A DNA stretch of 64,000 nucleotides from Planctomycetota bacterium (GTDB lineage: Bacteria > Planctomycetota > UBA1135 > GCA-002686595), in the NCBI GenBank assembly GCA_029250885.1, contig JAQXEK010000013.1:60606-124605 (forward strand), written 5' to 3'. Both the position numbers and the translations under genes were made by a program. This document shows positions 50,666 through 58,511 of the stretch, in pieces. Position 1 is the stretch's first letter; each line of letters begins with the position of its first letter. The notes beneath the pieces were generated by a model. The model had not been told where the DNA came from, did not search any database, and saw only the letters and a program-made list of their open reading frames with translations.

Positions 50666-51367
50666 CTAACTTCCCGCAGAAACCGCCCTGGAGCGCTCTT
50701 CTACCCGGCCGTCCTCGTGCCCGATCACCAGGTGGTCCGCCAAGCCCAGGAACAGGCCGCTCTCCACGATCCCCGGAACGCCGGCCAAGGCAAGGGACAG
50801 TGCTGCGGCATCGGCGATACCGCCCTCGAAGGCGCAATCAAAGACCTCGTTGCCATTGTCGGTGAGGTACGGCTGTCCGTCATCGGCCATCCTTAGCATC
50901 GGTTGGGCGGAGAGTGCCTGTAGGGACCTCTGGACTGGGGTTCGGGCAAAGGGAACGAACTCCACCGGCAGTGGAAACTTGGCCCCAAGGGTCTCCACTA
51001 CCTTGTCCGGGCCCACGATGATCACGACCTCCTTGCTAAGGCTCGCTACAACCTTTTCCCGCAGCAGGGCACCGCCGCCACCCTTGATCATGACGTAATC
51101 TGCGTCGATTTCGTCGGCTCCGTCGATCGTCAGGTCGATTCCCGTGACATCCTCGAAGCCAACCAGGTCGATTCCGAACTTGGCCGCCTTCCTGGACGTG
51201 TCCAAGGATGTGGGGATCGCCTGAATCGCCAGGCCTTCTTCCTTAATTCGCTCGCCGAGGCGCTCGAGGGTGAAGAACACGGTCGAGCCGGTCCCCAGCC
51301 CCACCACCATTCCGTCCCGGACCCGCTCGGCCGCTGCTCTGCCCGCTGCTTTTTTGGACTCACTCAT
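50666..51367 (-). CDS. rpiA: RpiA, ribose-5-phosphate isomerase A
   Basis: 233 residues. Family motifs: GLGTGSTVFF (about 23-32, phosphate binding), DLTIDGADEIDADYVMIKGGGGALLREK (parts; catalytic Asp and Lys region) and VVDETKxVxxLG-like VGPDKVVETLG, TDNGNEVFDCAFEG. It interconverts ribose 5-phosphate and ribulose 5-phosphate in the pentose phosphate pathway. The gene is monocistronic and ends 102 bases before the fliK promoter. Confidence 0.96.
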   Translation of the reverse strand: MSESKKAAGRAAAERVRDGMVVGLGTGSTVFFTLERLGERIKEEGLAIQAIPTSLDTSRKAAKFGIDLVGFEDVTGIDLTIDGADEIDADYVMIKGGGGALLREKVVASLSKEVVIIVGPDKVVETLGAKFPLPVEFVPFARTPVQRSLQALSAQPMLRMADDGQPYLTDNGNEVFDCAFEGGIADAAALSLALAGVPGIVESGLFLGLADHLVIGHEDGRVEERSRAVSAGS

Positions 51368-51478
51368 GCCCTGAGTTTCGAGGTCAGGGCCGCCTAGGGC
51401 AAGCGCCAGACCAAGAAGACTCTAAAGTCTTTTACTTTATAGTCCCCGCGGCCGATTTGGGCCCTATACTCTTCAACC

Positions 51479-51493
51479 TGAGAACGAGTCTCA
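51479..51493 (+). promoter_or_regulatory. Possible Fur box upstream of feoA
   Basis: TGAGAACGAGTCTCA has an inverted TGAGA/TCTCA core and matches 13 of 15 positions of TGAGAATNATTCTCA, a common Fur operator half-site arrangement. It lies 10 bases after a TATACT -10-like box (51465-51470) and just before the feoA start, which would allow iron-dependent repression. Confidence 0.55.
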
Positions 51494-51502
51494 ACAAGAA
51501 AC

Positions 51503-51730
51503 ATGCTGCCCCTCACCGAACTCTCCCCGGACACCACCGCCAAGCTCTCCCAGCTCGGCGGGGATCGGTCGTTCCAGCGTCGCTTGATGGAGCTTGGCCT
51601 GCTGCCGGGCACTGCTCTTCGCGTCGTGCGTCGGGTCCCTATGGGTGGACTGCTTGAGATCGAAGTGCGCCGCAGCCGTGTCACCCTGCGCATGACCGAG
51701 GCCGCCCGGGTCCTGGTCGCCCAAGACTAA
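51503..51730 (+). CDS. feoA: FeoA, ferrous iron transport accessory protein
   Basis: 75 residues with an SH3-like fold pattern: LSQLGGDRSFQRRLMELGLL and PGTALRVVRRVPMGGLLEIEVRRSRVTLR (in parts), the common FeoA sequence. A small cytoplasmic protein that modulates FeoB. It precedes feoB by 11 bases. Confidence 0.93.
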   Translation: MLPLTELSPDTTAKLSQLGGDRSFQRRLMELGLLPGTALRVVRRVPMGGLLEIEVRRSRVTLRMTEAARVLVAQD

Positions 51731-51741
51731 CCGGACTTAAT

Positions 51742-53979
51742 ATGGGATCGCAGCTGATCGCAATCGCCGGTAACCCGAACACCGGCAAGACGACGCTCTT
51801 CAATCGCCTAACCGGCTCCAGTGGCAAGGTAGGGAACTACCCAGGCATCACTGTGGATCGCCACGAGGGTACGATCGATCTGGGCGATGGGCAGACGATC
51901 CGCGCGATGGATGTGCCTGGTACCTACAGCCTGGCGGCTCGCAGTGAAGAGGAACGCATCGCCATCGAGGTGATGGCTGGGCTGTCCAAGCGGGAAGAGG
52001 ACCGACCCGATGCGGTCGTCGTTGTGGTGGACGCGAGCCAGCTAAACCGCAACTTGTACTTGGTGCTGCAGGTGCTCGAGCTGGATGTCCCGGCGGTGGT
52101 CGCCTTGACGATGGTCGACGTACTAAAGAAGAAGGGTGAGCACATCGACATGGCCGCCCTCTCCCGGGAGCTCGGCATTCCAGTGGTCGAGGTCACTGCG
52201 AGCTCTGGCCACGGCCTTGAAGAGCTTCGCGCCGCGATTAAGACAAGCTTGGGAGCCGAGGCGCCGACACCGCGCTGGGTCCCGAACGACAAGATTCTAA
52301 AGTGGATCGCGCCTATCTGCAGCGCGCTTCCGGAAGAGTGGAACGCTAAGGGTGCCCGTTGCACGGCGCTCTCGCTTTGGGCCCTGACATCCCTAGATGA
52401 ATCCGACGAGCACCTGACTGTGTCTCCGAAGCTGCGCGCCGCTGCGATCGCCTGCCGCAAGGAGACCGAAGAGGCGGGTGTCGCGATCGAGCAAGAGGTC
52501 ATCGCTGGCCGCTACTCCTGGATCGACCAGCGTAGCGAGCTGTTCCACCCCTCGGGGGAGGGCCGTGTGCACCAGTCCACGGATAAGCTCGACAAGGTGC
52601 TGCTGCATCCGCTGCTGGGCTTCGCATTCTTCCTGGGCACAATGACCATCGTCTTCCAGGCACTGTTCTCCTGGAGCGACCCAATGATTGGCGCCGTGGA
52701 GTCTGCCCTTGGTTGGGTTGGGACCTATGTCTCGGCCGTCTTGCCCGCGGGCATATTCCACGACCTAGTCGTCGAGGGCTTGATCGGCGGCGTAGGTGCA
52801 GTGCTGGTCTTCCTGCCCCAGATTTTGCTGCTCTTCCTGTTCATCGGAATTATGGAGGACACCGGCTACATGAGCCGCGTTGCGTTTTTGATGGACCGCG
52901 TCATGCGGCTCGTCGGACTGCACGGTCGCGCATTCGTACCCATGATGTCCAGCTTCGCCTGCGCCGTGCCGGCGGTCATGGCGACACGCACCATGGAGCG
53001 CAAGCGCGACCGGCTGCTTACCATGATGGTCGTTCCTTTGATGACCTGCTCGGCGCGGCTTCCCGTCTACACACTGCTGATCGCGGTCATGGCCATGCCT
53101 GGTGAGGAGCCGCCGTTCAGCCAAGGCCTGCTCATGGCAGGCATGTACCTGTTCAGCACTCTGCTTGCCCTGGTCGTTGCCGGCGTTCTGTCACGCACTG
53201 TGATCAAGGGCCCGAACGTTCCGCTGATCCTCGAGATGCCTCCTTACAGGCGCCCCCATTGGCCAAGCGTGATGCGCATGCTAAAGCAGCGCGCCACGGT
53301 CTTTGTACGCGATGCCGGTGGGGTGATTATGGTCTGCTCGATGGTGATGTGGGCCTTGCTCGCCTTCCCCAGGCACGCAGAACCCAGTGCAGAGCTAGCC
53401 GCCATGCAGGGCCAACTCGGTCAACGGGCCGAGCTTCTAAAGAGTACGGAAGCGGACACACCTGGTGTCGGAGCAGATTTCGAAGACAAGGATGCCTTCG
53501 CCGCCAAGACCGCCGAACTCGCCGAACAGGTTGCCAAGCAGGAGACCTCCGAGCGCCTTGCGGCCAGCTACGGCGGCAGGCTCGGCCGCGCCATCGAACC
53601 CACCATAGAGCCCCTTGGCTTTGACTGGAAGATGGGCATCGGGCTCGTCGGCGCCTTCGCTGCCCGTGAAGTCTTCGTCAGTACCATGGGGGTAGTCTAT
53701 GGCGTCGGCGAGGGAGTCGACGAGCAGTCGAACCTACTACGGGACCGCCTGCGTCGTGAGAAACGCTCGGACGGATCGCGAGCCTACACCCCCCTGGTGT
53801 GCTTTAGCCTTTTGGTGTTCTTCGCCCTGGCTTGCCAGTGCATGACGACCCTTGCGGTGGTTTATCGCGAGACGGCGGGCTGGCACTGGCCCGCGTTTCT
53901 GTTTGCCTACACCTTCGTGCTGGCCTGGGCTTGTAGCCTCGTGGTCTACCAGGGTGGACTGCTGTTGGGACTGGAATAG
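51742..53979 (+). CDS. feoB: FeoB, ferrous iron transporter
   Basis: 745 residues. N-terminal G domain with G1 GNPNTGKT (residues 10-17), switch region GITVDRHEG, G3 DVPGTYSL and G4 TMVD. The GDI helix domain follows (to about 260), then the membrane part with two Gate motifs: FFLGIMEDTGYMSRVAFLMDR-like FLFIGIMEDTGYMSRVAFLM with SSFACAVPAVMATRT, and FVSTMGVVYGVG. Between membrane helices near residue 545-615 there is a hydrophilic insert of about 65 residues with Gln, Glu and Ala-rich helices that is not usual. It imports Fe2+ through the inner membrane. Confidence 0.96.
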   Translation: MGSQLIAIAGNPNTGKTTLFNRLTGSSGKVGNYPGITVDRHEGTIDLGDGQTIRAMDVPGTYSLAARSEEERIAIEVMAGLSKREEDRPDAVVVVVDASQLNRNLYLVLQVLELDVPAVVALTMVDVLKKKGEHIDMAALSRELGIPVVEVTASSGHGLEELRAAIKTSLGAEAPTPRWVPNDKILKWIAPICSALPEEWNAKGARCTALSLWALTSLDESDEHLTVSPKLRAAAIACRKETEEAGVAIEQEVIAGRYSWIDQRSELFHPSGEGRVHQSTDKLDKVLLHPLLGFAFFLGTMTIVFQALFSWSDPMIGAVESALGWVGTYVSAVLPAGIFHDLVVEGLIGGVGAVLVFLPQILLLFLFIGIMEDTGYMSRVAFLMDRVMRLVGLHGRAFVPMMSSFACAVPAVMATRTMERKRDRLLTMMVVPLMTCSARLPVYTLLIAVMAMPGEEPPFSQGLLMAGMYLFSTLLALVVAGVLSRTVIKGPNVPLILEMPPYRRPHWPSVMRMLKQRATVFVRDAGGVIMVCSMVMWALLAFPRHAEPSAELAAMQGQLGQRAELLKSTEADTPGVGADFEDKDAFAAKTAELAEQVAKQETSERLAASYGGRLGRAIEPTIEPLGFDWKMGIGLVGAFAAREVFVSTMGVVYGVGEGVDEQSNLLRDRLRREKRSDGSRAYTPLVCFSLLVFFALACQCMTTLAVVYRETAGWHWPAFLFAYTFVLAWACSLVVYQGGLLLGLE

Positions 53980-54083
53980 CCGCGTAGCTTGCGTCGGACA
54001 CTCCTGTCGCAAGCTGGGGACAGGTTTCCAAGAAGGGGCGCTCCTGACCCATGCCAAAGGGCGGCCTCGTGACCAAAAAGCAC

Positions 54084-54100
54084 TTGGCACGACTCTCGCA
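54084..54100 (+). promoter_or_regulatory. Sigma-54 promoter upstream of exported protein
   Basis: TTGGCAC-GACTC-TCGCA on the plus strand, GG and GC exactly 10 bases apart; it matches the consensus TTGGCACG-N4-TTGCA except for one T to C change. It is 39 bases upstream of the ATG, leaving a leader of about 27 bases that contains GAGG. Confidence 0.6.
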
Positions 54101-54138
54101 TAGGTCAAGCTCATCTTTGACCTTTACGAGGAACGACC

Positions 54139-54744
54139 ATGAACATCAAAGCTCTCATCACCACTTCTGCCTGCGGCCTCCTGATGGCTGCCCTTCCCGC
54201 CCAGGCCGGCGTGCATGGAAGCGGCTACGGCCAGAAGCCTGTCCAAATTACCCAACCAGCGCAGTCGGCCTGCGCGGCGCACACCTATTGTGTGCCCCAG
54301 AAAAAGTGGGTGCCCGCGCACTACGAACAGGTGCAGAAGCATGTTTGGATCCCGGGTCACACTAAAACGGTCTGGGTCCAGCCGGTCTACAAAAAGAGCT
54401 GCGGGCTCTTCGGCATGACGTACCAGGTGCTCATCAGCGGCGGGCACTTCGCCACCCAGAAGACACCGGGCCACAACGAGATCGTGACCCAAAATGTGTT
54501 CGTGGCCGGCAAGTGGGAGGCCACCTGCAAGGTGATCGCTGCCCCGCACCATAGCGGCTTGAACGCCAGCCTGCGCGCGCAGTACTCCGCCTTCCACAAG
54601 CCGTCCCAGTTGGGAACTAAGTTCAAGGGCTACAATGGCTATGGCAAGCAGAGTGGCGCGCACATTGGCGGCTACTTTGGCAACCCGGGAAAGGGAAGCT
54701 ACGGTGGATTCGCCAGTAAGAAGAAGGGTGGCGCGAGCTGGTAG
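54139..54744 (+). CDS. Exported protein of unknown function, aromatic/His-rich
   Basis: 201 residues. A signal peptide (IKALITTSACGLLMAALPAQA) ends at AQA, followed by a Tyr/His/Trp-rich body with repeated segments of the type W.P.HY..V..H.W.PGH.KTVWV.PVY. A C-terminal Gly/Tyr/Lys-rich tail (YGKQSGAHIGGYFGNPGKGS) is probably flexible. There are four Cys that could form disulfides. No family is recognised; the repeated pattern resembles envelope proteins with YXXW.PG repeats. A sigma-54 promoter upstream and a strong terminator downstream make it a single-gene unit. Confidence 0.75.
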   Translation: MNIKALITTSACGLLMAALPAQAGVHGSGYGQKPVQITQPAQSACAAHTYCVPQKKWVPAHYEQVQKHVWIPGHTKTVWVQPVYKKSCGLFGMTYQVLISGGHFATQKTPGHNEIVTQNVFVAGKWEATCKVIAAPHHSGLNASLRAQYSAFHKPSQLGTKFKGYNGYGKQSGAHIGGYFGNPGKGSYGGFASKKKGGASW

Positions 54745-54784
54745 GCCTTCCCCGTATTTGCCCCGGAAAGTACTGGAGGAACGA

Positions 54785-54830
54785 AAGAAGAGCGCGGCAC
54801 CGGGGTCATCGGCACCGCGCTCTTCTTCTT
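54785..54830. terminator. Bidirectional rho-independent terminator
   Basis: Perfect 13-bp stem AAGAAGAGCGCGG/CCGCGCTCTTCTT with a 17-base loop, located between the exported protein (plus) and the convergent SGNH hydrolase (minus). T-rich on the plus side (CTTCTTCTT). Confidence 0.85.
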
Positions 54831-54879
54831 GGCCTGCACACCTAGGGCGTGGCTTGTCGAATCCAAGGTCCCTTACAAT

Positions 54880-56016
54880 CTAGCCTGTAATCTCCTTTGC
54901 AACGCGTTTGGCGACGCGCTCGGCACCCTGGGGCGTGAAGTGCAAGAAGTCGTAGTAGTTCTCTAGCCCGGCATCGACCGTACCGGCTAGGTCCACGTCA
55001 ATTGCGCCATGGGCGCGGGCCACCTCGCCGCAGCGTTCAGCGGTCTTGTGCATAAGCTCGGAGATCAAGCGGTGGGAGTAGTAGGTGTCCACGTCCGAGC
55101 CATAGATCACGCCTTGGGCGAAGTTCCACATCCACTGCTCTTCGTCCTTCGTCATCGGCTTGTCGAAGCAGGGTTGACGAACGACGATAACCTTCTTCGC
55201 CTTAGTCTTGGCAAAGTCGATCAGGCGACCGAGCTCGTCCGCAAACTGGTCAATCATCTCGATCGGGTCCGGGCACTCGTCGAGCAAAACCCGGGCTGAC
55301 TGACGGCGGGCGCGTTGCTCAATAATGCGCTTGCCGACACCCTTGCGCACCTCAATGCTTGATCGAAGCTTCCTGTGAGCACGCACGGCAAGTGCGCGCA
55401 AGGCTGTGCCCTTAGGATGCCAAGTGTAGGGGCCCTCTGGGTGGCACTCGAAGAGGTGGGTAAGAGGAACCTCGTCGTCCCAGGGAGCGGGAGGTGTGCT
55501 GAGCTCGAGCCAACGCACCAGGTTGCTAGCACCTACCATTAGCACTAAGCAATCGAGGGACTCGTAGCGCGGCAATGACTTCTCAAGCAGAGTCTGGATC
55601 TGAGCGCAGGAGATGCGCGAGCGGGCGACACCACCGACATGGGAGCGCTTAGTGCCAAGGCTCTGCAGACCGAGGGTGGCATTCAAGTGCGCTTCCAGCC
55701 GACCCGCCACGGTCTGCGGTTGATCGAGGTAGTATCCCTCGACGCAAGATCCACCAGCAACGAGAACGCGATAGCAGGACTCACCCTTGGTGGGTGGGGT
55801 CCCGCCGCGCTCGCCGTCCCCGTTGGCGACCCAGTTCACGACGTCTGGCAGCATGGGAAGAGAGTCCCTGTCCAGGTGAAAGCGCTGGGTCCGACCCGGC
55901 CACCAGCAGAAGTAGCCGCCCGTGGCGCCGAGCACTAGACGCGCAGCAATCTCGGCGAGAAATGCAGTAACAGGAATCGCGATGGTCGCGATGCCGAGGA
56001 CTTCAAGAAGTGTCAT
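54880..56016 (-). CDS. Membrane-anchored SGNH/GDSL hydrolase 1
   Basis: 378 residues with an N-terminal membrane helix (VLGIATIAIPVTAFLAEIAARLVLGA in parts). SGNH blocks: VLVAGGSCVEGYYL (block I, with GGS for GDS), LVLMVGASNLVRW (block III Asn) and NYYDFLHFTPQGAERVA (block V, Asp and His). These enzymes deacylate or acylate sugar polymers and lipids. Overlaps the flippase gene by 4 bases, so it is co-translated with it and probably acts on the same polymer. The specific substrate is not known. Confidence 0.8.
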   Translation of the reverse strand: MTLLEVLGIATIAIPVTAFLAEIAARLVLGATGGYFCWWPGRTQRFHLDRDSLPMLPDVVNWVANGDGERGGTPPTKGESCYRVLVAGGSCVEGYYLDQPQTVAGRLEAHLNATLGLQSLGTKRSHVGGVARSRISCAQIQTLLEKSLPRYESLDCLVLMVGASNLVRWLELSTPPAPWDDEVPLTHLFECHPEGPYTWHPKGTALRALAVRAHRKLRSSIEVRKGVGKRIIEQRARRQSARVLLDECPDPIEMIDQFADELGRLIDFAKTKAKKVIVVRQPCFDKPMTKDEEQWMWNFAQGVIYGSDVDTYYSHRLISELMHKTAERCGEVARAHGAIDVDLAGTVDAGLENYYDFLHFTPQGAERVAKRVAKEITG

Positions 56017-57602
56017 GCATGTCCTCCACCTGCAGACTTACCACGGCCAAGCTTAGCTGTAATTTCCGACCTAAGATCGAGATGCTCGTCGTTGCGGTAG
56101 ACGAAGAAGATCCAGGTCAGGCCGAACAGTGCGACCATGCCTGCGCCGGCACCCACCACTTCGTACCAGCCCTGGACCTGCAAGCCCTGCTTGCACCAGA
56201 CCAGGAACGCGACGGGGATGACAGATCCCACGGCTGCCTTGGCGACGACGTACTTAAGGTAGGAGAAGACGGTGACGTTCAGTTCCTTGCACACGAGTCG
56301 CACGATGAAGATCGCGAACAGGGTGTTGGGGATCGCGGTGCCGATCGCCACCCCATACACGCCGTAGGGCTCAACTAGAGCGAGGCTGATCGCTAGGTTC
56401 AGCCCCCCCATCGAAAGCAGCGCTAGGGCTGGGACTCGGGGCAGTCCAAGGCCCATCATGATCGGCAGGGCCACACCGCGCACGGGCAGGAAGAAGAAGA
56501 AGGAGACCACCAAGATCTGGGTCACGACGCCAGACTCGGACCGGTAGTCATGCTCTAACCAGGTCCGCAAGAACTCGGGGCCAAGCACCAAGAGGTACAG
56601 CCCGATACAGAGGGCGATGGACAGTGCGACCTTAGACCATTTAAAGAAGATCTTGTTGAGTTCGGTGATGTCGCCTCGCGTCTTCATACGCGTAGCGAAG
56701 GGCATCACGACAAGTCCGATACCCAATACAAGCGAGATCATGTACTCGAAGAACTTATTGCCGTTGTCGTAGATCGTAACGCCCATAGACGCATAGGACG
56801 AGCTGCCGATCACAAGGGCGTCGATGCGGAAGGCCAGCATCGCACCGACGTTCAGCAACATAGTGAAGAGGCTAAAGCTGACGATACTGCGGACGCGGCT
56901 CTTGTCGTAGCTTGCCGTCGTAAAGCGCACATGGGGATGGCGCCGCTTGACGATGGTCATCGCCACGAGGAACTCCAAGCTCAGGCTGATGAACTGGATG
57001 ACAGCGAGGTAGATGATGTCCGCGTCCATGGACAGCAGCAGCATCGTGAGAACTAAGCGCAGCACCAACTCGCCTGCCTGGATCGCGTTGCGGTGGTAGA
57101 AGTCGTGGTGGGCTGCGAGTATTGCATAGGGCAGCCTGCCCACAAACCCGGCGCCTAGCTGGACCACCACCATGAGGTAGGCGATGCGGGCACCGCGCAG
57201 GGCTTCTGGTCCGAGGGTGCTGACCGCGTCACCACTGAGGTATTTCGCGTCGAAGAAGAAGTACAGCCCGCCGCCGACTAAGACCGCCGCGCCACCAAGC
57301 ACCAGGCACATGCTAATGCAAGTGGACAGGACCTTCGCATAGGCATCGTTGTCCTCTTGCTCGATGCACTGGGAGAGGAAACGCACCGATGCCATGGGCA
57401 CGCCGATGATGAACAACCTCAGCACGCCGGTCATAGCAACGATCACCAGCCACAATCCGTAGGACCCACCATAGACCGCGTCAGGGTTCCCCGTTGCCGC
57501 GGCCTCGGCATTGAAGACACCCAGCATGAACGGCGTGAGCTGCATCATCACGACGACCTGAACAATGGTCAGGAGCCAGGAGGAGCCGATGTACTTGAAC
57601 AC
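56013..57602 (-). CDS. Polysaccharide flippase (Wzx/MOP superfamily)
   Basis: 529 residues with 12-14 membrane helices; starts WLLTIVQVVVMMQLTPFML, with internal ITxLLRLFIIGVPMASVRF-like TGVLRLFIIGVPMASVRFLS. The middle (FSLFTMLLNVGAMLAFRIDALVIG and GVTIYDNGNKFFEYM, parts) is typical for the polysaccharide-export branch (PST/MOP) where the N- and C-halves are repeated. It probably flips a lipid-linked oligosaccharide or O-antigen unit to the periplasm. Located between two SGNH hydrolases, which suggests a polymer-modifying cluster. Confidence 0.82.
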   Translation of the reverse strand: MFKYIGSSWLLTIVQVVVMMQLTPFMLGVFNAEAAATGNPDAVYGGSYGLWLVIVAMTGVLRLFIIGVPMASVRFLSQCIEQEDNDAYAKVLSTCISMCLVLGGAAVLVGGGLYFFFDAKYLSGDAVSTLGPEALRGARIAYLMVVVQLGAGFVGRLPYAILAAHHDFYHRNAIQAGELVLRLVLTMLLLSMDADIIYLAVIQFISLSLEFLVAMTIVKRRHPHVRFTTASYDKSRVRSIVSFSLFTMLLNVGAMLAFRIDALVIGSSSYASMGVTIYDNGNKFFEYMISLVLGIGLVVMPFATRMKTRGDITELNKIFFKWSKVALSIALCIGLYLLVLGPEFLRTWLEHDYRSESGVVTQILVVSFFFFLPVRGVALPIMMGLGLPRVPALALLSMGGLNLAISLALVEPYGVYGVAIGTAIPNTLFAIFIVRLVCKELNVTVFSYLKYVVAKAAVGSVIPVAFLVWCKQGLQVQGWYEVVGAGAGMVALFGLTWIFFVYRNDEHLDLRSEITAKLGRGKSAGGGHA

Positions 57603-57620
57603 GCTAAGGTCGGGGTGGAG

Positions 57621-58364
57621 CTAGGGGAAGAGCAGTGCGGAGAGAGCTGGACACTCTTTTCGGATCCATTCGCCGAGAACTTGGTAGCCGTCCCCATTCA
57701 AATGTAAACGATCGACGGAGTAGGCCTTGGCAAGCCCCCCCACAGGAGTTCGCAAAGGTGCGCGGTTGCTGTTGAGAAACGAGACGCGGTCGTGGCCCTT
57801 GGCAACTTCCCCAAGGGCCGTGTTAATGTCCACCAAGTCGGTGTCTTCCGAAGCCGTCGTATCCCGTTGCGGTAGCAGGCCAAGCATCAAGACCTCGGCC
57901 TGGGGCGCTAGGTCCAAGATGTCGGCAACAATGGCGTCAACGCGATCTGCGATCTGCCCCGACTTGGCGCCTTCGCGAATCCTGTCGAGGGAGCCGGCGT
58001 AGAGTACAACGCCGGCGACCGTCTTCCAGGTGTCCTCGTCGGTTGCCGATGCGATGCGCTCGTGCAGCAGTGACGAAGGCTCATCCCCCACCCCGCGATT
58101 CACCGTGGGCGCACCGGGAAACAGAAAGCTGTAGGGCATACGCTCGATCGTCGACGAGCCCAGGAAGAGCACGGACCCGGGCTTCACCTTGTCCACCGCA
58201 AAGGTGGCAAGCCGCGCTTCGCGATGACTTGCCCTGCGCTCGGCATCGATCTGCTCGATGTCCTCGCCGGCGTGCTGCAGGTCCCACAATCCGGGAACCA
58301 CATCCACGTACCACAACCCAATGACCACGATAGTCCCGGCTATTAGAGTTCCGAACTTCTTCAC
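57621..58364 (-). CDS. SGNH/GDSL hydrolase 2
   Basis: 247 residues. N-terminal membrane helix or signal (FGTLIAGTIVVIGLWYVDV), then GSVLFLGSSTIERMPY (block I with Ser), NRGVGD (block II Gly), VVLYAGSLDRIREGAK (block III region, where the usual N is replaced) and VDRLHLNGDGYQVLGEW (block V with Asp and His). Probably a periplasmic, membrane-anchored esterase acting with the flippase. It is 18 bases upstream of the flippase on the same strand. The substituted block III Asn may weaken activity. Confidence 0.8.
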   Translation of the reverse strand: MKKFGTLIAGTIVVIGLWYVDVVPGLWDLQHAGEDIEQIDAERRASHREARLATFAVDKVKPGSVLFLGSSTIERMPYSFLFPGAPTVNRGVGDEPSSLLHERIASATDEDTWKTVAGVVLYAGSLDRIREGAKSGQIADRVDAIVADILDLAPQAEVLMLGLLPQRDTTASEDTDLVDINTALGEVAKGHDRVSFLNSNRAPLRTPVGGLAKAYSVDRLHLNGDGYQVLGEWIRKECPALSALLFP

Positions 58365-58443
58365 GCTCTGGATTATGGCGAAGGGGAAGAGCCGCGGGAC
58401 TTCGCGAGGCGCAAATCCGTTGCGTATCCTTGATGCCCCAACG

Positions 58444-58486
58444 AAAAAGGGGGGCGAGCTTCGTTTGCCAAAGCTCGCCCCCCCTT
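58444..58486 (-). terminator. Rho-independent terminator of dsbD
   Basis: 15-bp stem AAGGGGGGCGAGCTT/AAGCTCGCCCCCCTT with one extra C in one arm and a 9-base loop; on the minus strand it ends in TTTTTCGTT. It starts about 25 bases after the stop at 58512. Confidence 0.9.
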
Positions 58487-58511
58487 CTCAACCGATTCGC
58501 AGTCGGAGGAG

